Positions 25,743-34,992 of a DNA stretch of 64,000 nucleotides are shown here, in pieces. Position numbers and translations under genes: made by a program. The stretch spans positions 9,091 to 73,090 of the forward strand of contig CAWIKX010000020.1 of the NCBI GenBank assembly GCA_963836695.1, read 5' to 3'. This DNA comes from Roseiarcus sp963836695 (GTDB taxonomy: Bacteria > Pseudomonadota > Alphaproteobacteria > Rhizobiales > Beijerinckiaceae). Within the stretch, counting starts at the first letter, position 1; every line of letters starts with the position of its first letter. Below the pieces are notes generated by a model that saw only the letters and a program-made list of their open reading frames with translations, did not search any database and was not told the origin of the DNA.

Positions 25743-27728
25743 CTACTCCGCCGGCTGCGCGAGCGGCTGCGCATTCGCCTTCGCCCTGACGGCTGCGCCG
25801 AAGCGAAGTCGCCGATCAGCCAGCGACAGCGCGCCGCCGAACGCCATGGCGGCGGCGCCAAGCCAGATCAGCGTGACCAGCGGCTTCCAGTAGAGCCGCG
25901 CAGGCACGCCGCCGTCCGGCGCCGGATCGGCGATCGAGACATAGACCTGGCCGAAATTGAGCGTCTTGAGACCCGCTTGGGTCGTCGTCATCTCGCGCGA
26001 GGCGAATTGGCGGCGCGCCGGGGCGATCTCAGCGACGACCGCGTCGCCCGAGCGCACCGTCACTGACGCGACCGTCGCCTTGTAGTTCGGCCCGACGCGC
26101 TCGCCGACCGAATCGAGACTGACCGAATAGGGACCGACTTGCGCGGGGACGCCCTTGTGCAGCGTCGTGATCGTCTCGGCGCCGAATCCGAGGCCCGAGA
26201 GGCCGAGCAGCGTCACGCCCAAGCCCAGATGGGCGAGCGCAGCCCCGAAGAAGGACAATGGCAGGCCAAAGGAACGCTTCAGCGCCACGCCAGCCGTAAG
26301 TCCCGGCCGCCACGCGCGCATGACGACTTCGATCAGCGTGCCGAGGATGACGAAGATCGCTAGCCCCATGGCGAGCGGCGCGAAGATCGGCGCGTTATGG
26401 AGCCATGCGGCGCCAACGATCGCCGCCACGGCCCCGACGATGATGGCGAACGCGAGCCTCTGGACGACCCCTAACAGGTCGCCGCGTTTCCAGGCGAGCG
26501 AGAAGCCGAACGGCGCGACGAAACACGCGGTGAGCAGGAGCGCGCCGCAAGTAAGGTTGAAGAAGGGCGCGCCGACGGTGATCTTCTCGCCCGTCAGTTG
26601 CTCGAGCGCGAGCGGGTAGAGGGTGCCGAACAGCACGGTCGCGCAGGCCGTCGTCAATAAGAGATTGTTGACGACAAGGGCTCCCTCGCGGGAGATCGGC
26701 GCGAACAGTCCGCCCTGCTTCAGCATCGGGGCGCGCCATGCGAAGAGCGCGAACGAACCGCAAATGAACATCGCCAGAATCGCCAGGATGAAAACGCCGC
26801 GACGCGGATCGTTGGCGAAGGCGTGCACCGAGGTAAGCACGCCCGATCGCACGAGAAAAGTGCCGAGCAGCGAAAAGGAGAAGGCGAGGATGGCGAGAAA
26901 GATCGTCCAGATCTTCAAGGCGTCGCGCTTCTCCATCACCGCGACCGAATGAAGAAAGGCGGTGCCCGCGAGCCACGGCATGAGAGAGGCGTTCTCGACC
27001 GGGTCCCAGAACCAGAAGCCGCCCCAGCCGAGCGTATAATAGGCCCAGAAGGATCCGGCGGCGATGCCGAGCGTGAGGAAGCTCCAGGCGACGAGCGTGA
27101 ACGGACGGACGAAGCGCGCCCAGGCCGCATCGATGCGGCCCTCGATCAACGCGGCCGCGGCGAACGAATAGACAATCGAGAAGCCGACATAGCCGAGATA
27201 GAGCATCGGCGGATGGATCGCGAGGCCGGGGTCCTGCAGGATCGGGTTGAGGTCGCGCCCCTCGAACGGCGCGGGGCTAAGGCGCTCGAACGGGTTCGAG
27301 GTCAGGAGAATGAAGGCGAGGAAGGCGAGGCTGATGAGGCCCTGAACGGCGAGCGCGTCGGCGCGAAGCGTCACCGGCAGCGCGCGGCCGAACAGGGCGA
27401 CGAGCGCGCCGAAGATCGCGAGGATAAGAACCCACAAGAGCATCGAGCCTTCGTGGTTTCCCCAGACGCCGGAGATCTTGTAGATCGCTGGCATCGCGAC
27501 ATTAGAGTTCTCGGCGACGTTGAGAACGGAAAAGTCCGAGGTGAGATGCGCGTTGACGAGCGCGGCGAAAGCGATCGCGATCAGCGCGAGCTGGATCACC
27601 GCCGCGTTGCGCCCAACCGTCATGAGCCCGACGTCGCCGACACGCGCGCCCCAGAAGGGAACGACGGTCTGAATGACCGCGGCCGCGAGCGCGATCACAA
27701 GGGCGAAATGTCCGATCTCGACAATCAT
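25743..27728 (-). CDS. ccmF: Haem lyase subunit CcmF/CycK
   Basis: 661 residues, about fifteen membrane spans. The tryptophan-rich haem-handling motif is GWGGFWFWDPVENASLMPWL, with conserved histidines in the loops (GNHEGSML, AIHPPMLYLGYVGF). It ligates haem to apocytochrome c in the periplasm together with CcmH and CcmI. The start overlaps the ccmE stop by four bases. Order ccmI-E-F-H corresponds to the rhizobial cycHJKL operon. Confidence 0.97.
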   Translation of the reverse strand: MIVEIGHFALVIALAAAVIQTVVPFWGARVGDVGLMTVGRNAAVIQLALIAIAFAALVNAHLTSDFSVLNVAENSNVAMPAIYKISGVWGNHEGSMLLWVLILAIFGALVALFGRALPVTLRADALAVQGLISLAFLAFILLTSNPFERLSPAPFEGRDLNPILQDPGLAIHPPMLYLGYVGFSIVYSFAAAALIEGRIDAAWARFVRPFTLVAWSFLTLGIAAGSFWAYYTLGWGGFWFWDPVENASLMPWLAGTAFLHSVAVMEKRDALKIWTIFLAILAFSFSLLGTFLVRSGVLTSVHAFANDPRRGVFILAILAMFICGSFALFAWRAPMLKQGGLFAPISREGALVVNNLLLTTACATVLFGTLYPLALEQLTGEKITVGAPFFNLTCGALLLTACFVAPFGFSLAWKRGDLLGVVQRLAFAIIVGAVAAIVGAAWLHNAPIFAPLAMGLAIFVILGTLIEVVMRAWRPGLTAGVALKRSFGLPLSFFGAALAHLGLGVTLLGLSGLGFGAETITTLHKGVPAQVGPYSVSLDSVGERVGPNYKATVASVTVRSGDAVVAEIAPARRQFASREMTTTQAGLKTLNFGQVYVSIADPAPDGGVPARLYWKPLVTLIWLGAAAMAFGGALSLADRRLRFGAAVRAKANAQPLAQPAE

Positions 27729-28177
27729 TGCGTCGCCGCCGTCGTTCCTTCCTGCCAGCGTCCCTGTTTCTTCAGCGCGTCGACCACCTCGCGCGGCATG
27801 TAGCGCTCGTCGTGCTTGGCGAGGATCGTCTCGGCCCGCATCTGGCCGGGCAACTCCAGCACGCCTTCGGCGACGACGCCCTGACCCTCGCGGAAGAGGT
27901 CCGGCAAGAGGCCCTGATAGGCGACTTTCAGATCATGCGCGCCGTCAGTGAGGACGAAAGCGACATTCTGGTCGGCGGACTTGACGAGCGAGCCCGTCTT
28001 GACGAGGCCGCCGATGCGCAGCCGCGCGCCAGGCGCGACGGCCTTTTGCGCGACTTCGGAGGGGCTGTAAAAGAACACGATGCTGTCGCTCAGCGCATAA
28101 AGCGAAAGGCCAGCCGCTGCGCCGACGACGGCGAGGGCTGCACCGATCAACGCAAGGCGGCGGCCGCGGCGGGTCAA
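27725..28177 (-). CDS. ccmE: Haem chaperone CcmE/CycJ
   Basis: 150 residues, TTG start overlapping the ccmI stop. One N-terminal membrane anchor (RRLALIGAALAVVGAAAGLS), then an OB-fold domain with IRGG-like RIGGLVKTGSLVK. The haem-binding histidine is in ILAKHDERYMPRE. It carries haem covalently from the CcmABC side to CcmF. Confidence 0.96.
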   Translation of the reverse strand: MTRRGRRLALIGAALAVVGAAAGLSLYALSDSIVFFYSPSEVAQKAVAPGARLRIGGLVKTGSLVKSADQNVAFVLTDGAHDLKVAYQGLLPDLFREGQGVVAEGVLELPGQMRAETILAKHDERYMPREVVDALKKQGRWQEGTTAATQ

Positions 28178-29262
28178 TTGGCGTCTCCGAGGCCGAGGTC
28201 GCGCGCCAGCGCGTCGAGGCTCGCGACCGCGTTGGCGTCCGGCGCGAGCGCCTTGCGGGCGCTCATGAGCGCCGCCTTGGCCTTGTCGGCCTCATGCAGC
28301 ACGGTATAGGCGCGAATAAGGCGGCTCCATTCGTCGACGCCGCCGCCGTTGCTGGCGAGCCGCGTGGCCAGTTTGGACACCATGCCCTCGATCATTGGCC
28401 GCTCAGCCTCGGGAATGGCGGCGGCGTCTGTCGCGGGCGCGGGCTCGCCCTTGAGCGCCGCGAGCCGCGTCTTCACCATGCTTACCCAAGGGGCATCAGG
28501 CGGCGAATCCGCGAGGAGCGACTCGTAATCGCGAATGGCGTCGGCCTTCTTGCCGTCCTGCTCGGCGGCGAGCGCGACATAGTAGCGCGCCTGCGGTTGT
28601 CCGTGCTGCTCGGCGAGCGCCCGGTCGAACGCCTGCCTCGCTTCATCGGTGACGACGCCGCCCGCCGCGGCGGTGAGGGCCTCGCCATAAGCAGAACGCC
28701 GCAAGGGGTCCTCGCCGAGAAGGCGCAGCGCCTCCGCATAGGCGTGCGCGGCGTCGGAATAGCGCTCAAGCCGCATGTAAACCGGCGCGATAACCGCCCA
28801 GCCCTTGCCGTCGTCGGGCTTGGCGGTGAGACGCGCCTCGACCGCGGCCACCGCCGCCTCGATCTCGCCATTCGACTGCGGCGCGACTTTGCGGCTCGCC
28901 AACGGCTCATCGGGCATCATCGGTTGGCCGAGCCGCGCATAGAGCGGAAACGCGATCGCCGGCAGCCCGACCGCGATCAGCGCCGCCGCTGCGAGGCGCG
29001 TGCGCCGGGCCGGCAAGGGCGTCTCGGAAGTGTCGGACGCCGCGATCAGGCGGCGTGCGGCTTCGGCGCGAGCGCTGTCGGCCTCCCCTTGCGGCAGGAG
29101 CCCGCGCTCGACGTCGCGCCGGATTTCCTCGAGTTGCGCCTTATAGAACGCCGCTTCGTTCGCCGCTCCGTCCGCTGTGGCGGCAGGCGACGGGCGAAGC
29201 AGTGGCCATAAAGCGGCGAGAACGGCCAGAGCCGCCATCCCCGCCAGGACGAACCACACCAT
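28174..29262 (-). CDS. ccmI: Cytochrome c biogenesis protein CcmI/CycH
   Basis: 362 residues. Two membrane spans (VLAGMAALAVLAALWPLL and LAAAALIAVGLPAIAFPLYA) flank a cytoplasmic loop; the periplasmic part has TPR-like repeats (WAVIAPVYMRLERYSDAAHA, PQARYYVALAAEQDGKKADA). It presents apocytochrome to the lyase. First gene of the ccmIEFH operon; a promoter should lie in the roughly 155 bases up to 29417, but none is distinct. Confidence 0.95.
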   Translation of the reverse strand: MVWFVLAGMAALAVLAALWPLLRPSPAATADGAANEAAFYKAQLEEIRRDVERGLLPQGEADSARAEAARRLIAASDTSETPLPARRTRLAAAALIAVGLPAIAFPLYARLGQPMMPDEPLASRKVAPQSNGEIEAAVAAVEARLTAKPDDGKGWAVIAPVYMRLERYSDAAHAYAEALRLLGEDPLRRSAYGEALTAAAGGVVTDEARQAFDRALAEQHGQPQARYYVALAAEQDGKKADAIRDYESLLADSPPDAPWVSMVKTRLAALKGEPAPATDAAAIPEAERPMIEGMVSKLATRLASNGGGVDEWSRLIRAYTVLHEADKAKAALMSARKALAPDANAVASLDALARDLGLGDAN

Positions 29263-29416
29263 TCATGAGCCTCAACGCGACGCCTGGAGGGGCCGCGGGA
29301 AGAAGTCGGAGCCCTGTTATCGCAAAGCGAAGTTTAGGTCTTGTCAAAATGGAACGAACCGCGACCGACCCCGGGTTTTGGGCAGGCCGAGGGCTTTGTC
29401 GGGGGAGCCGAATGGA

Positions 29417-30170
29417 TCAGGCCAGGGGCCTTCCCCCGTCCACGGACAAAATCGCCCCGGTGGTGAAGGTCAAGCTTGTTGCCGCCGCCAGCACGGCGCG
29501 AGCCACCTCCTCTGGGTCGGCCAGTCTGCGCAGCGGCGTCCGGCCGGCTTGCTCATCGCGCCAGCTTTGGTCCAAGCCCCGCACGAACTCGGTATCGACC
29601 AGGCCGGGGGAAACGGAAACGACGCGGATGTCTGGCGCCAGCGCTCGCGCGAGCGACTTTGGTCAGATTGTCGACCGCGGCCTTCGAGGCGCAATAGGCG
29701 ATGTTGCTGCCCATCGCCGTGACCGCGGCGATCGAGGAAATGTTGACGATCGCCCCGCCTCCGCTTCGCCGCATGAGCGGCAAAGCCGCCTTGACGCTTG
29801 CGATCACGCCTCGGACATTGACGTCGAGGATGCGGCTGATGAGCGCATCGTCCAGCGCATCGAGATCGCCATGCGGCACGAAGCGCGTCGTTCCGTGTGA
29901 GTTAACAAGAAGGTCGAGTCGGCCGTGCCGCTCGTCGACCGCCGCGATCGCGTCCTTGAGCGCTGCGGTGTCGGTCACCGGCATGCGCAACGCCATGTGC
30001 CCATTACCGGGCAACGCGCCAAGCACGGCTTCCGCCTTCGCAGCCGATGAATTGTACCCAATGGCGACAGCGGCGCCGGCTTCCGCCAGCGCCTTACAGA
30101 TCGCCGCGCCAATCCCCCCCGCCCCGCCGGTTACGACAGCCACGCGGCTCGCCAAAGGCTGAGAGGACAT
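29417..30170 (-). pseudogene. Short-chain dehydrogenase/reductase, one frameshift near 29655
   Basis: The frame from 30170 gives TGGAGGIGAAI (NAD(P)-binding, about 15-25), NSHGTT, the catalytic Ser in NISSIAAVT and YCASK (Tyr-x3-Lys), as in FabG-like enzymes. After NLTK the frame goes wrong. A neighbouring frame supplies the proper ending: LARALAPDIRVVSVSPGLVD, LRRLADPEEVARAVLAAATS and a final LSVDGGRPLA, stop at 29417. One base too many or two too few near 29655 explains it. It is the last gene of the ten-gene catabolic cluster. Either the enzyme is lost or this is a sequence error. Confidence 0.85.
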
Positions 30171-30188
30171 GGCGCGGCGCTCTTCCCA

Positions 30189-31137
30189 CTATTCCGAGGG
30201 TTGCGAGCGGCGATGCGCGACGAGGGCCATGAGCCGCCTATCTCGCCACGCCGACCGTTCGGGAAGTTTGTCATGCGCCAGCGCCGCGCGGCGCTCCGAT
30301 CTCGCGCGCTCGATCAGTTCCGGCGACCAAGGGCGGGGATTGGAGCGTGATTGCGCGATCGAGTGGTAAAGCGGCCCAAGCCGGCGAGCGTAGTCGTCCA
30401 CGCCGCCCGGCGCGTTCAAATCGATCGTCTCGAACGGCCCCATGAACGACCAGCGCAAGCCGAGCCCCTGCGAGACACAGAGGTCGATGTCGGCGGCGCT
30501 AGCATAGCCCTCCTCGAACAAAGCCCAGGCTTCTTTGAGAAGGACGCCTTGGAGGCGGTTGAGGATAAACCCTTCGATCTCCCGATTGACGACGATCGGC
30601 GCCTGGCCGACCCCCTCCATCACGGCGCGAAGCCAAGGCAGGATCGCCGGATCGGTCCACGGCGCCGGAACGAGTTCGACCAGCGGCACGAGATGCGGAG
30701 GGTTGACGGGATGGGCGATGAGAAACCGCTCTCGCCGCGGCGCATGCTCAGTGAAGGCGGAAGCCGGAATGCCGGAGCTCGAACTTCCGACGACCGCGTC
30801 ATCCCGGATCAAGGCGCCGATGGCCTCCGAGACCTCGCGTTTCTCGGGAATGCGCTCGAACACTGAATTCTTGAACGTAGTCGACGTCGGCGACCGCGGC
30901 GCGCAAGTCGTCGACGACGGTCACGCGCGAGCAAATGGCGTCCACGCCATCCACGAGGCCGGCTTTCGCCATGTCTTCGAGACTTGCACGAATCCGCGCA
31001 GCCGTTGTCCGCCGAATGTCTTCGCTTGCGTCGAACGCGCGGACGGTGACGCCTGCGCGCGCGAAGACAATGGCCCAAGCTGAGCCAACAAGGCCCGCGC
31101 CGACGATACCGACCGTTTTTACAGAGGAGCTGGCCAT
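30189..31137 (-). pseudogene. 3-hydroxyacyl-CoA dehydrogenase family, lambda-crystallin / L-gulonate 3-dehydrogenase type, one frameshift near 30865
   Basis: The N-terminal part (31137 down to about 30868) has the Rossmann motif VGIVGAGLVGSAWAIVFA and VDYVQE. The rest continues in another frame as VFERIPEKREV, SSSSGIPASAF, the catalytic His in IAHPVNPPHLVPLVELVPAP, GFILNRLQGVLLKEAW, GLGLRWSFMGPFETIDLNAP and a closing WRDRRLMAL. These fit lambda-crystallin/L-gulonate 3-dehydrogenase better than fatty-acid enzymes. The shift lies in ttcagtg around 30862-30868. Its start overlaps the stop of the upstream hydrolase gene by one base, so it is part of the operon. Function of the present allele is uncertain. 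Confidence 0.85.
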
Positions 31138-32024
31138 CAACGCACCCGCGAGTTTTCGCCGTCCGCGAGGCAAATCTCGCTGATCCGCAGCCCGTCCGCG
31201 GTGATCCGGGACGGGAAGCGGTCTTTCAGGCGCTCTTCGTGGACCGCAATGACGCGGCGCGCCTCATAGCCCACGGATTTCATCATCGCTTCGGTCGCCA
31301 TCACGAGATTCTCCTGACTTCCGACGGCGAGGCCGACCGGCACATACATCTGATCGACGTCGACGACCGCTCCGGGTCCCTCGACATTCTCGAACACGTA
31401 CACAAGATCGCCAGCGAGCGCCCAGGCGTCGCTCGATTGAGCCTTCCCGTCGTTGCGCACGTGCACCCACATCGAGCCGTAAGTGTGGCTGTCATAGGCG
31501 ACGTGCAGGTCGATGTTCGGAAGGACATTCTCGAGCGAACCGTCGATGCAGACGAGTCGCTTCTGGCGGGCGAGATCCACCCCGCGGATGATATCGCCGG
31601 GATCGACGGCGACCATCATCCAGCGCAGCCGGTCGGGCAGCGACATGGCCCAGACCCATTTCGTGATCTCGCGTTCCTGGATGTAGAAGGTCGCCTTCGG
31701 GAAGTCCTCGACATTGCCGAAATGATCGAAATGCGCGTGGCTGATGAACACCGTGTCGACGTCGGCTGGCGTCAGCCCCACGCCCGCCAGCACTTCCTTC
31801 GGCGTGCGCCAGTTCTCGACCCCGAACCTGTCGCCAAGGACCTTGCCGTATTCCTTGTTGTTGAAGCCCACATCGACCATTGCGACGTGGTTCTTGCCCT
31901 TGATTAGCGCGTAGCAATAGGGGAGCTTGACGTAGCCCTGATTGTGCGCGCCGTAGAGAACGCCGCTCTTGTGGTACTTGGTGACGTACGAGTACTCCAG
32001 AACCCAAATCGAGTAGTCGGCCAT
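31137..32024 (-). CDS. Metallo-beta-lactamase-fold hydrolase, N-acyl homoserine lactonase-like
   Basis: 295 residues. Zinc motif HAHFDHFGN (about 95-103, HxHxDH), further ligands in DSHTYGSMWVH and VIAVHEER. The family includes AHL lactonases and other lactone hydrolases. In this operon, next to sugar-type dehydrogenases and an importer, opening of a sugar lactone is a reasonable inference; quorum quenching is not favoured because no luxI/luxR genes are near. Start ATG follows a GGAGG-like site (ggagggaacgc). Confidence 0.85.
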   Translation of the reverse strand: MADYSIWVLEYSYVTKYHKSGVLYGAHNQGYVKLPYCYALIKGKNHVAMVDVGFNNKEYGKVLGDRFGVENWRTPKEVLAGVGLTPADVDTVFISHAHFDHFGNVEDFPKATFYIQEREITKWVWAMSLPDRLRWMMVAVDPGDIIRGVDLARQKRLVCIDGSLENVLPNIDLHVAYDSHTYGSMWVHVRNDGKAQSSDAWALAGDLVYVFENVEGPGAVVDVDQMYVPVGLAVGSQENLVMATEAMMKSVGYEARRVIAVHEERLKDRFPSRITADGLRISEICLADGENSRVR

Positions 32025-32043
32025 GCGTTCCCTCCTTCACTAT

Positions 32044-32583
32044 TCATGAGCCGCGCGCCATGAGAGGCGCGCAATTGCAGCAGGACTGGCGGAAGTCGAC
32101 CATCGTCATGCCGAGCTTGTCGCTGGAAGAACGCTGAACAAGCCGATAGGCGGCCGTGACGCGATCGAGAGCGAGCGACACGTCGACAGTTCCATGATTC
32201 GCGGAAGCTTCCAGCGCGTCGAGGCATGCGCCGACGAGGCGAGCGGCGCGAATGAGGTTTTCCACCTGACGCTCGCAGCCGCGCGGCGCGCTTAGGTCAC
32301 CGAGCGTCGCGGTCACTTCGCGCCATTGCTCGCGCGCTACGGCGACGGCTGGGAGATCGACGATCTCGCGCCTCTGGCTAGCTTGCGCCAAAACCAAAAG
32401 GCCAGCCGCCTGTCCGATAAGCCGGCGCAGCGCGTCATAGGGCCGTCGTAAAGCCGCCGCCGCGGCGGCGTCGGCTTCCGCGACGTCAGGCTCAGGAAGC
32501 GCCGGCTCGGCGGCGACGGCGGGACAATCCCAGCGATGTACCAAGGCCGCGCGATCGAGCATCTCTCTGCCGCTACTCGGCAT
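32044..32583 (-). CDS. Hypothetical protein of the catabolic operon
   Basis: About 179 residues from the ATG at 32583, which overlaps the LacI-family gene's stop by 11 bases (an ATG at 32595 is also possible). Mostly alpha-helical and Ala/Arg rich (for example YDALRRLIGQAAGLLVLAQA), with a closing DFRQSCCNCAPLMARGS carrying three cysteines. No family recognised. Its overlap and position between the regulator and the hydrolase mean it is translated with the operon, so a pathway or regulatory role is possible. Confidence 0.6.
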   Translation of the reverse strand: MPSSGREMLDRAALVHRWDCPAVAAEPALPEPDVAEADAAAAAALRRPYDALRRLIGQAAGLLVLAQASQRREIVDLPAVAVAREQWREVTATLGDLSAPRGCERQVENLIRAARLVGACLDALEASANHGTVDVSLALDRVTAAYRLVQRSSSDKLGMTMVDFRQSCCNCAPLMARGS

Positions 32584-33619
32584 GATGGACCTCATGGGTG
32601 GAGGCGCGTTCGATAAGCTCGCCGGGTAAGCGTTCGATCCGAGGCTTCAGCTGCGCGGAGTCGAACAGCATTTCAATGAGCTGCATCGTCACGTCGATCA
32701 TCTTGCCCACCGGCTGGCGCACGGTGGTCAGCGCATGGGAGGGCCAGCGCGCCATGGCGATGTCGTCGAAGCCGACGACGGAGAGATCGCCCGGAATGTC
32801 GAGCCCAAACTCCCGGCGCGCAGCATCCATAAAGCCGATGGCGAGAATATCATTGGCGCAGAACACCGCGTCCGGACGGACGATCCCGGCGCCAAGCAGG
32901 CGGAAGGCGGCCTTATATCCCAGCTCATAGGCGAAGGCGCCAGCCTCGACGCAGATCGGTTCCTTGAGACCCCGGTCGAGGCATCCGCGCCGAAAGCCGT
33001 CCCAGCGGTCGACGTTGGTGGAGGCGTCCGGTCGGCCGGCAACGAATGCGAGCCGCCGATGACCAAGCTTGATCAAATGGTCGGCGACAAGCAGCCCGCC
33101 GCCGACATTGTCGCAGGTCACGCCGAATGCGTCGACATTCAGCGGGCGCCGGTTGAAGAAGAGAACCGGCGTGCCCGCCCGCCCGCACGCTTCGGCGGCC
33201 TCGGACGACAGGGTCGCCGCGAGAACAATGACCACATCGGGCTGATAAGACAGGAGAAGCTTCACCGCGTCGTCGAGCGTATCGCTTGAGCCGGCCGCCG
33301 ACAGCATCACATTGAGGTCGATCTCGCGCAGCTTTTCCGTGAGGCGCGTGAGCACCTCCGGATAGAAAGGGTTCGTGATGTCGGAGGTCACCACGCCCGC
33401 AATCCGGGTGCGCTTGGTGATCAGGCTTCGCGCCAGCGGATTGGGGGCGTAGCCGATTTCGGCCGCTCGTGTGAGGACAGCTTTCCTGGTGCTCGGCGCG
33501 ATCACCGCGTCGGTATAGAACGCGCGCGATATGGTCGAGGTCGACAGGCTCAGGTCGCGTGCGAGGTCCTTCACCGTCACGCGAGCCTTGCGAACGCGAG
33601 TCCTGTCGCCCCCACTCAT
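32573..33619 (-). CDS. LacI-family transcriptional regulator
   Basis: 348 residues from the ATG at 33619. Helix-turn-helix VTVKDLARDLSLSTSTISRAF (about 14-34) and hinge NPLARSLITKRTRIAGVV; then a sugar-binding domain with SDITNPFYPEVL, DNVGGGLLVADHLIKLGHRR and VVGFDDIAMARWPSHALTTV. It sits inside the operon it most likely controls. Two palindromes of the type this family binds stand upstream of the transporter ATPase and of the binding-protein gene. The inducer is unknown but should be the pathway substrate or an intermediate. Confidence 0.93.
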   Translation of the reverse strand: MSGGDRTRVRKARVTVKDLARDLSLSTSTISRAFYTDAVIAPSTRKAVLTRAAEIGYAPNPLARSLITKRTRIAGVVTSDITNPFYPEVLTRLTEKLREIDLNVMLSAAGSSDTLDDAVKLLLSYQPDVVIVLAATLSSEAAEACGRAGTPVLFFNRRPLNVDAFGVTCDNVGGGLLVADHLIKLGHRRLAFVAGRPDASTNVDRWDGFRRGCLDRGLKEPICVEAGAFAYELGYKAAFRLLGAGIVRPDAVFCANDILAIGFMDAARREFGLDIPGDLSVVGFDDIAMARWPSHALTTVRQPVGKMIDVTMQLIEMLFDSAQLKPRIERLPGELIERASTHEVHHAE

Positions 33620-33645
33620 CGACGCGCGCCCCTTAAGGCGCCCGC

Positions 33646-34932
33646 TCAGGCATTGCGTCCGCCATATCGGCGAACGCGGATGTTGGCCTGCTCGGCGTGA
33701 GCGTAGAAGCCTTCGAGCATGCAGAGCCGCGAACAATATTCGCCGACCATCGCGCTCGCTTCATCGGTGAGCACTTTTTGATAGGTGCAGGTCTTCAGGA
33801 ACTTGCCGACCCATAAGCCGCCTGTGTATCGCGCCGCCTTCTTGGTGGGCAGCGTATGGTTGGTGCCGATCACCTTGTCGCCGTAGGCGACGTTCGTGCG
33901 GGGTCCGAGGAACAGCGCGCCATAGTTGGTCATGCCGTTCAGGAAGACGTCGGGATCGCGCGTCATCACCTGGACGTGCTCGGAAGCGATCCGGTCGGCC
34001 TCGCGGATCATTTCGGCCTCGTCATCGCAGACGATGACTTCGCCGTAAGCTTCCCACGCCTGACCCGCGGTCTCGCCGGTCGGCAGGATCGCGAGTTGAC
34101 GCTGGACCTCTTTCATCGTGTCCCGCGCGAGCTTCTCCGAAGTGGTCAGAAGAATCGCGGGGGAGGTGGGCCCATGCTCCGCCTGACCGAGGAGATCGGT
34201 CGCGCAAATCTCGCCATCCACCGTGTCATCGGCGATGATGAGCGTTTCGGTGGGGCCTGCGAAAAGGTCGATGCCGACGCGGCCGTAGAGCTGACGCTTC
34301 GCTTCGGCCACGAAGGCGTTGCCGGGCCCGACCAGCATGTCGACAGGCGCGATCGTTTCTGTTCCGAGCGCCATGGCGGCGACGGCCTGCACGCCGCCTA
34401 GGACATAGATCTCGTCGGCGCCTCCCATATGCATCGCGGCGACGATGGCGGGATGGGGTCCGCCCTGGAATGGCGGGGCGCAGGCCATCACGCGCTCAAC
34501 GCCCGCGACCTTCGCGGTCACCACGCTCATGTGCGCCGACCCGACCATCGGATATTTGCCGCCGGGCACGTAGCAGCCGATCGAGTTCACGGGAATGTTC
34601 TTGTGACCCAGAATGACGCCGGGCAAGGTCTCGACTTCGAGGTCCTTGATGCATTCGCGCTGCTTCTGCGCGAAATTCCGGATCTGCGTCTGCGCGAACC
34701 GGATGTCCTCGATGTCCCGGGCTGAGACTTTCGCGATCGCCGCTTCAATCTCGGTGGCAGACAGGCGAAACGCTGCGGGCGACCATTTGTCGAATTTCTC
34801 CGACAATTCGCGAACGGCCGCGTCGCCGCGCGCCTCGACATCGTTCAAAATTCCTTCGACCGTGGCGCGCACTTTCGCGTCGTTCGCAGCCACTTCACTC
34901 GCGTCGCGGCCCCGCTTCAGGTGTCTTGCCAT
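33646..34932 (-). CDS. Histidinol-dehydrogenase-family enzyme, HpsN (sulfopropanediol 3-dehydrogenase) type
   Basis: 428 residues from the ATG at 34932 (MARHLKRGRDASEV). HisD-family marks: GCYVPGGKYPMVGSAHMSVV, VDMLVGPGNAFVAEAKRQLY, GPTETLIIADD, LLGQAEHGPTSPA. The C-terminal block NHTLPTKKAARYTGGLWVGK departs from true HisD (THVLPTGGAA) and matches the HpsN-type branch, which oxidises a primary alcohol to an acid in two NAD+ steps. No his genes are near. Placed right after the binding protein of a sugar importer, it probably performs an alcohol-to-acid oxidation on the imported compound; whether this is dihydroxypropanesulfonate or a polyol is open. Confidence 0.85.
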   Translation of the reverse strand: MARHLKRGRDASEVAANDAKVRATVEGILNDVEARGDAAVRELSEKFDKWSPAAFRLSATEIEAAIAKVSARDIEDIRFAQTQIRNFAQKQRECIKDLEVETLPGVILGHKNIPVNSIGCYVPGGKYPMVGSAHMSVVTAKVAGVERVMACAPPFQGGPHPAIVAAMHMGGADEIYVLGGVQAVAAMALGTETIAPVDMLVGPGNAFVAEAKRQLYGRVGIDLFAGPTETLIIADDTVDGEICATDLLGQAEHGPTSPAILLTTSEKLARDTMKEVQRQLAILPTGETAGQAWEAYGEVIVCDDEAEMIREADRIASEHVQVMTRDPDVFLNGMTNYGALFLGPRTNVAYGDKVIGTNHTLPTKKAARYTGGLWVGKFLKTCTYQKVLTDEASAMVGEYCSRLCMLEGFYAHAEQANIRVRRYGGRNA

Positions 34933-34992
34933 TGTCTCGTCCCTATTTGAAAAGAACGCCCCGAGCGGCGTGTCCGCCCGGGACGCCAAAGG

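Noticed and set aside
26823..27803. Plus-strand 326-codon frame over ccmF
   Set aside because: Extremely charged low-complexity product typical of antisense frames of membrane-protein genes.
31137..32024. Quorum-quenching lactonase
   Set aside because: The fold fits, but no luxI/luxR-type gene is near and the operon is a sugar-type catabolic one; a sugar lactone is the better guess.
33646..34932. Histidine biosynthesis hisD
   Set aside because: No his genes nearby, and the C-terminal block differs from true HisD.
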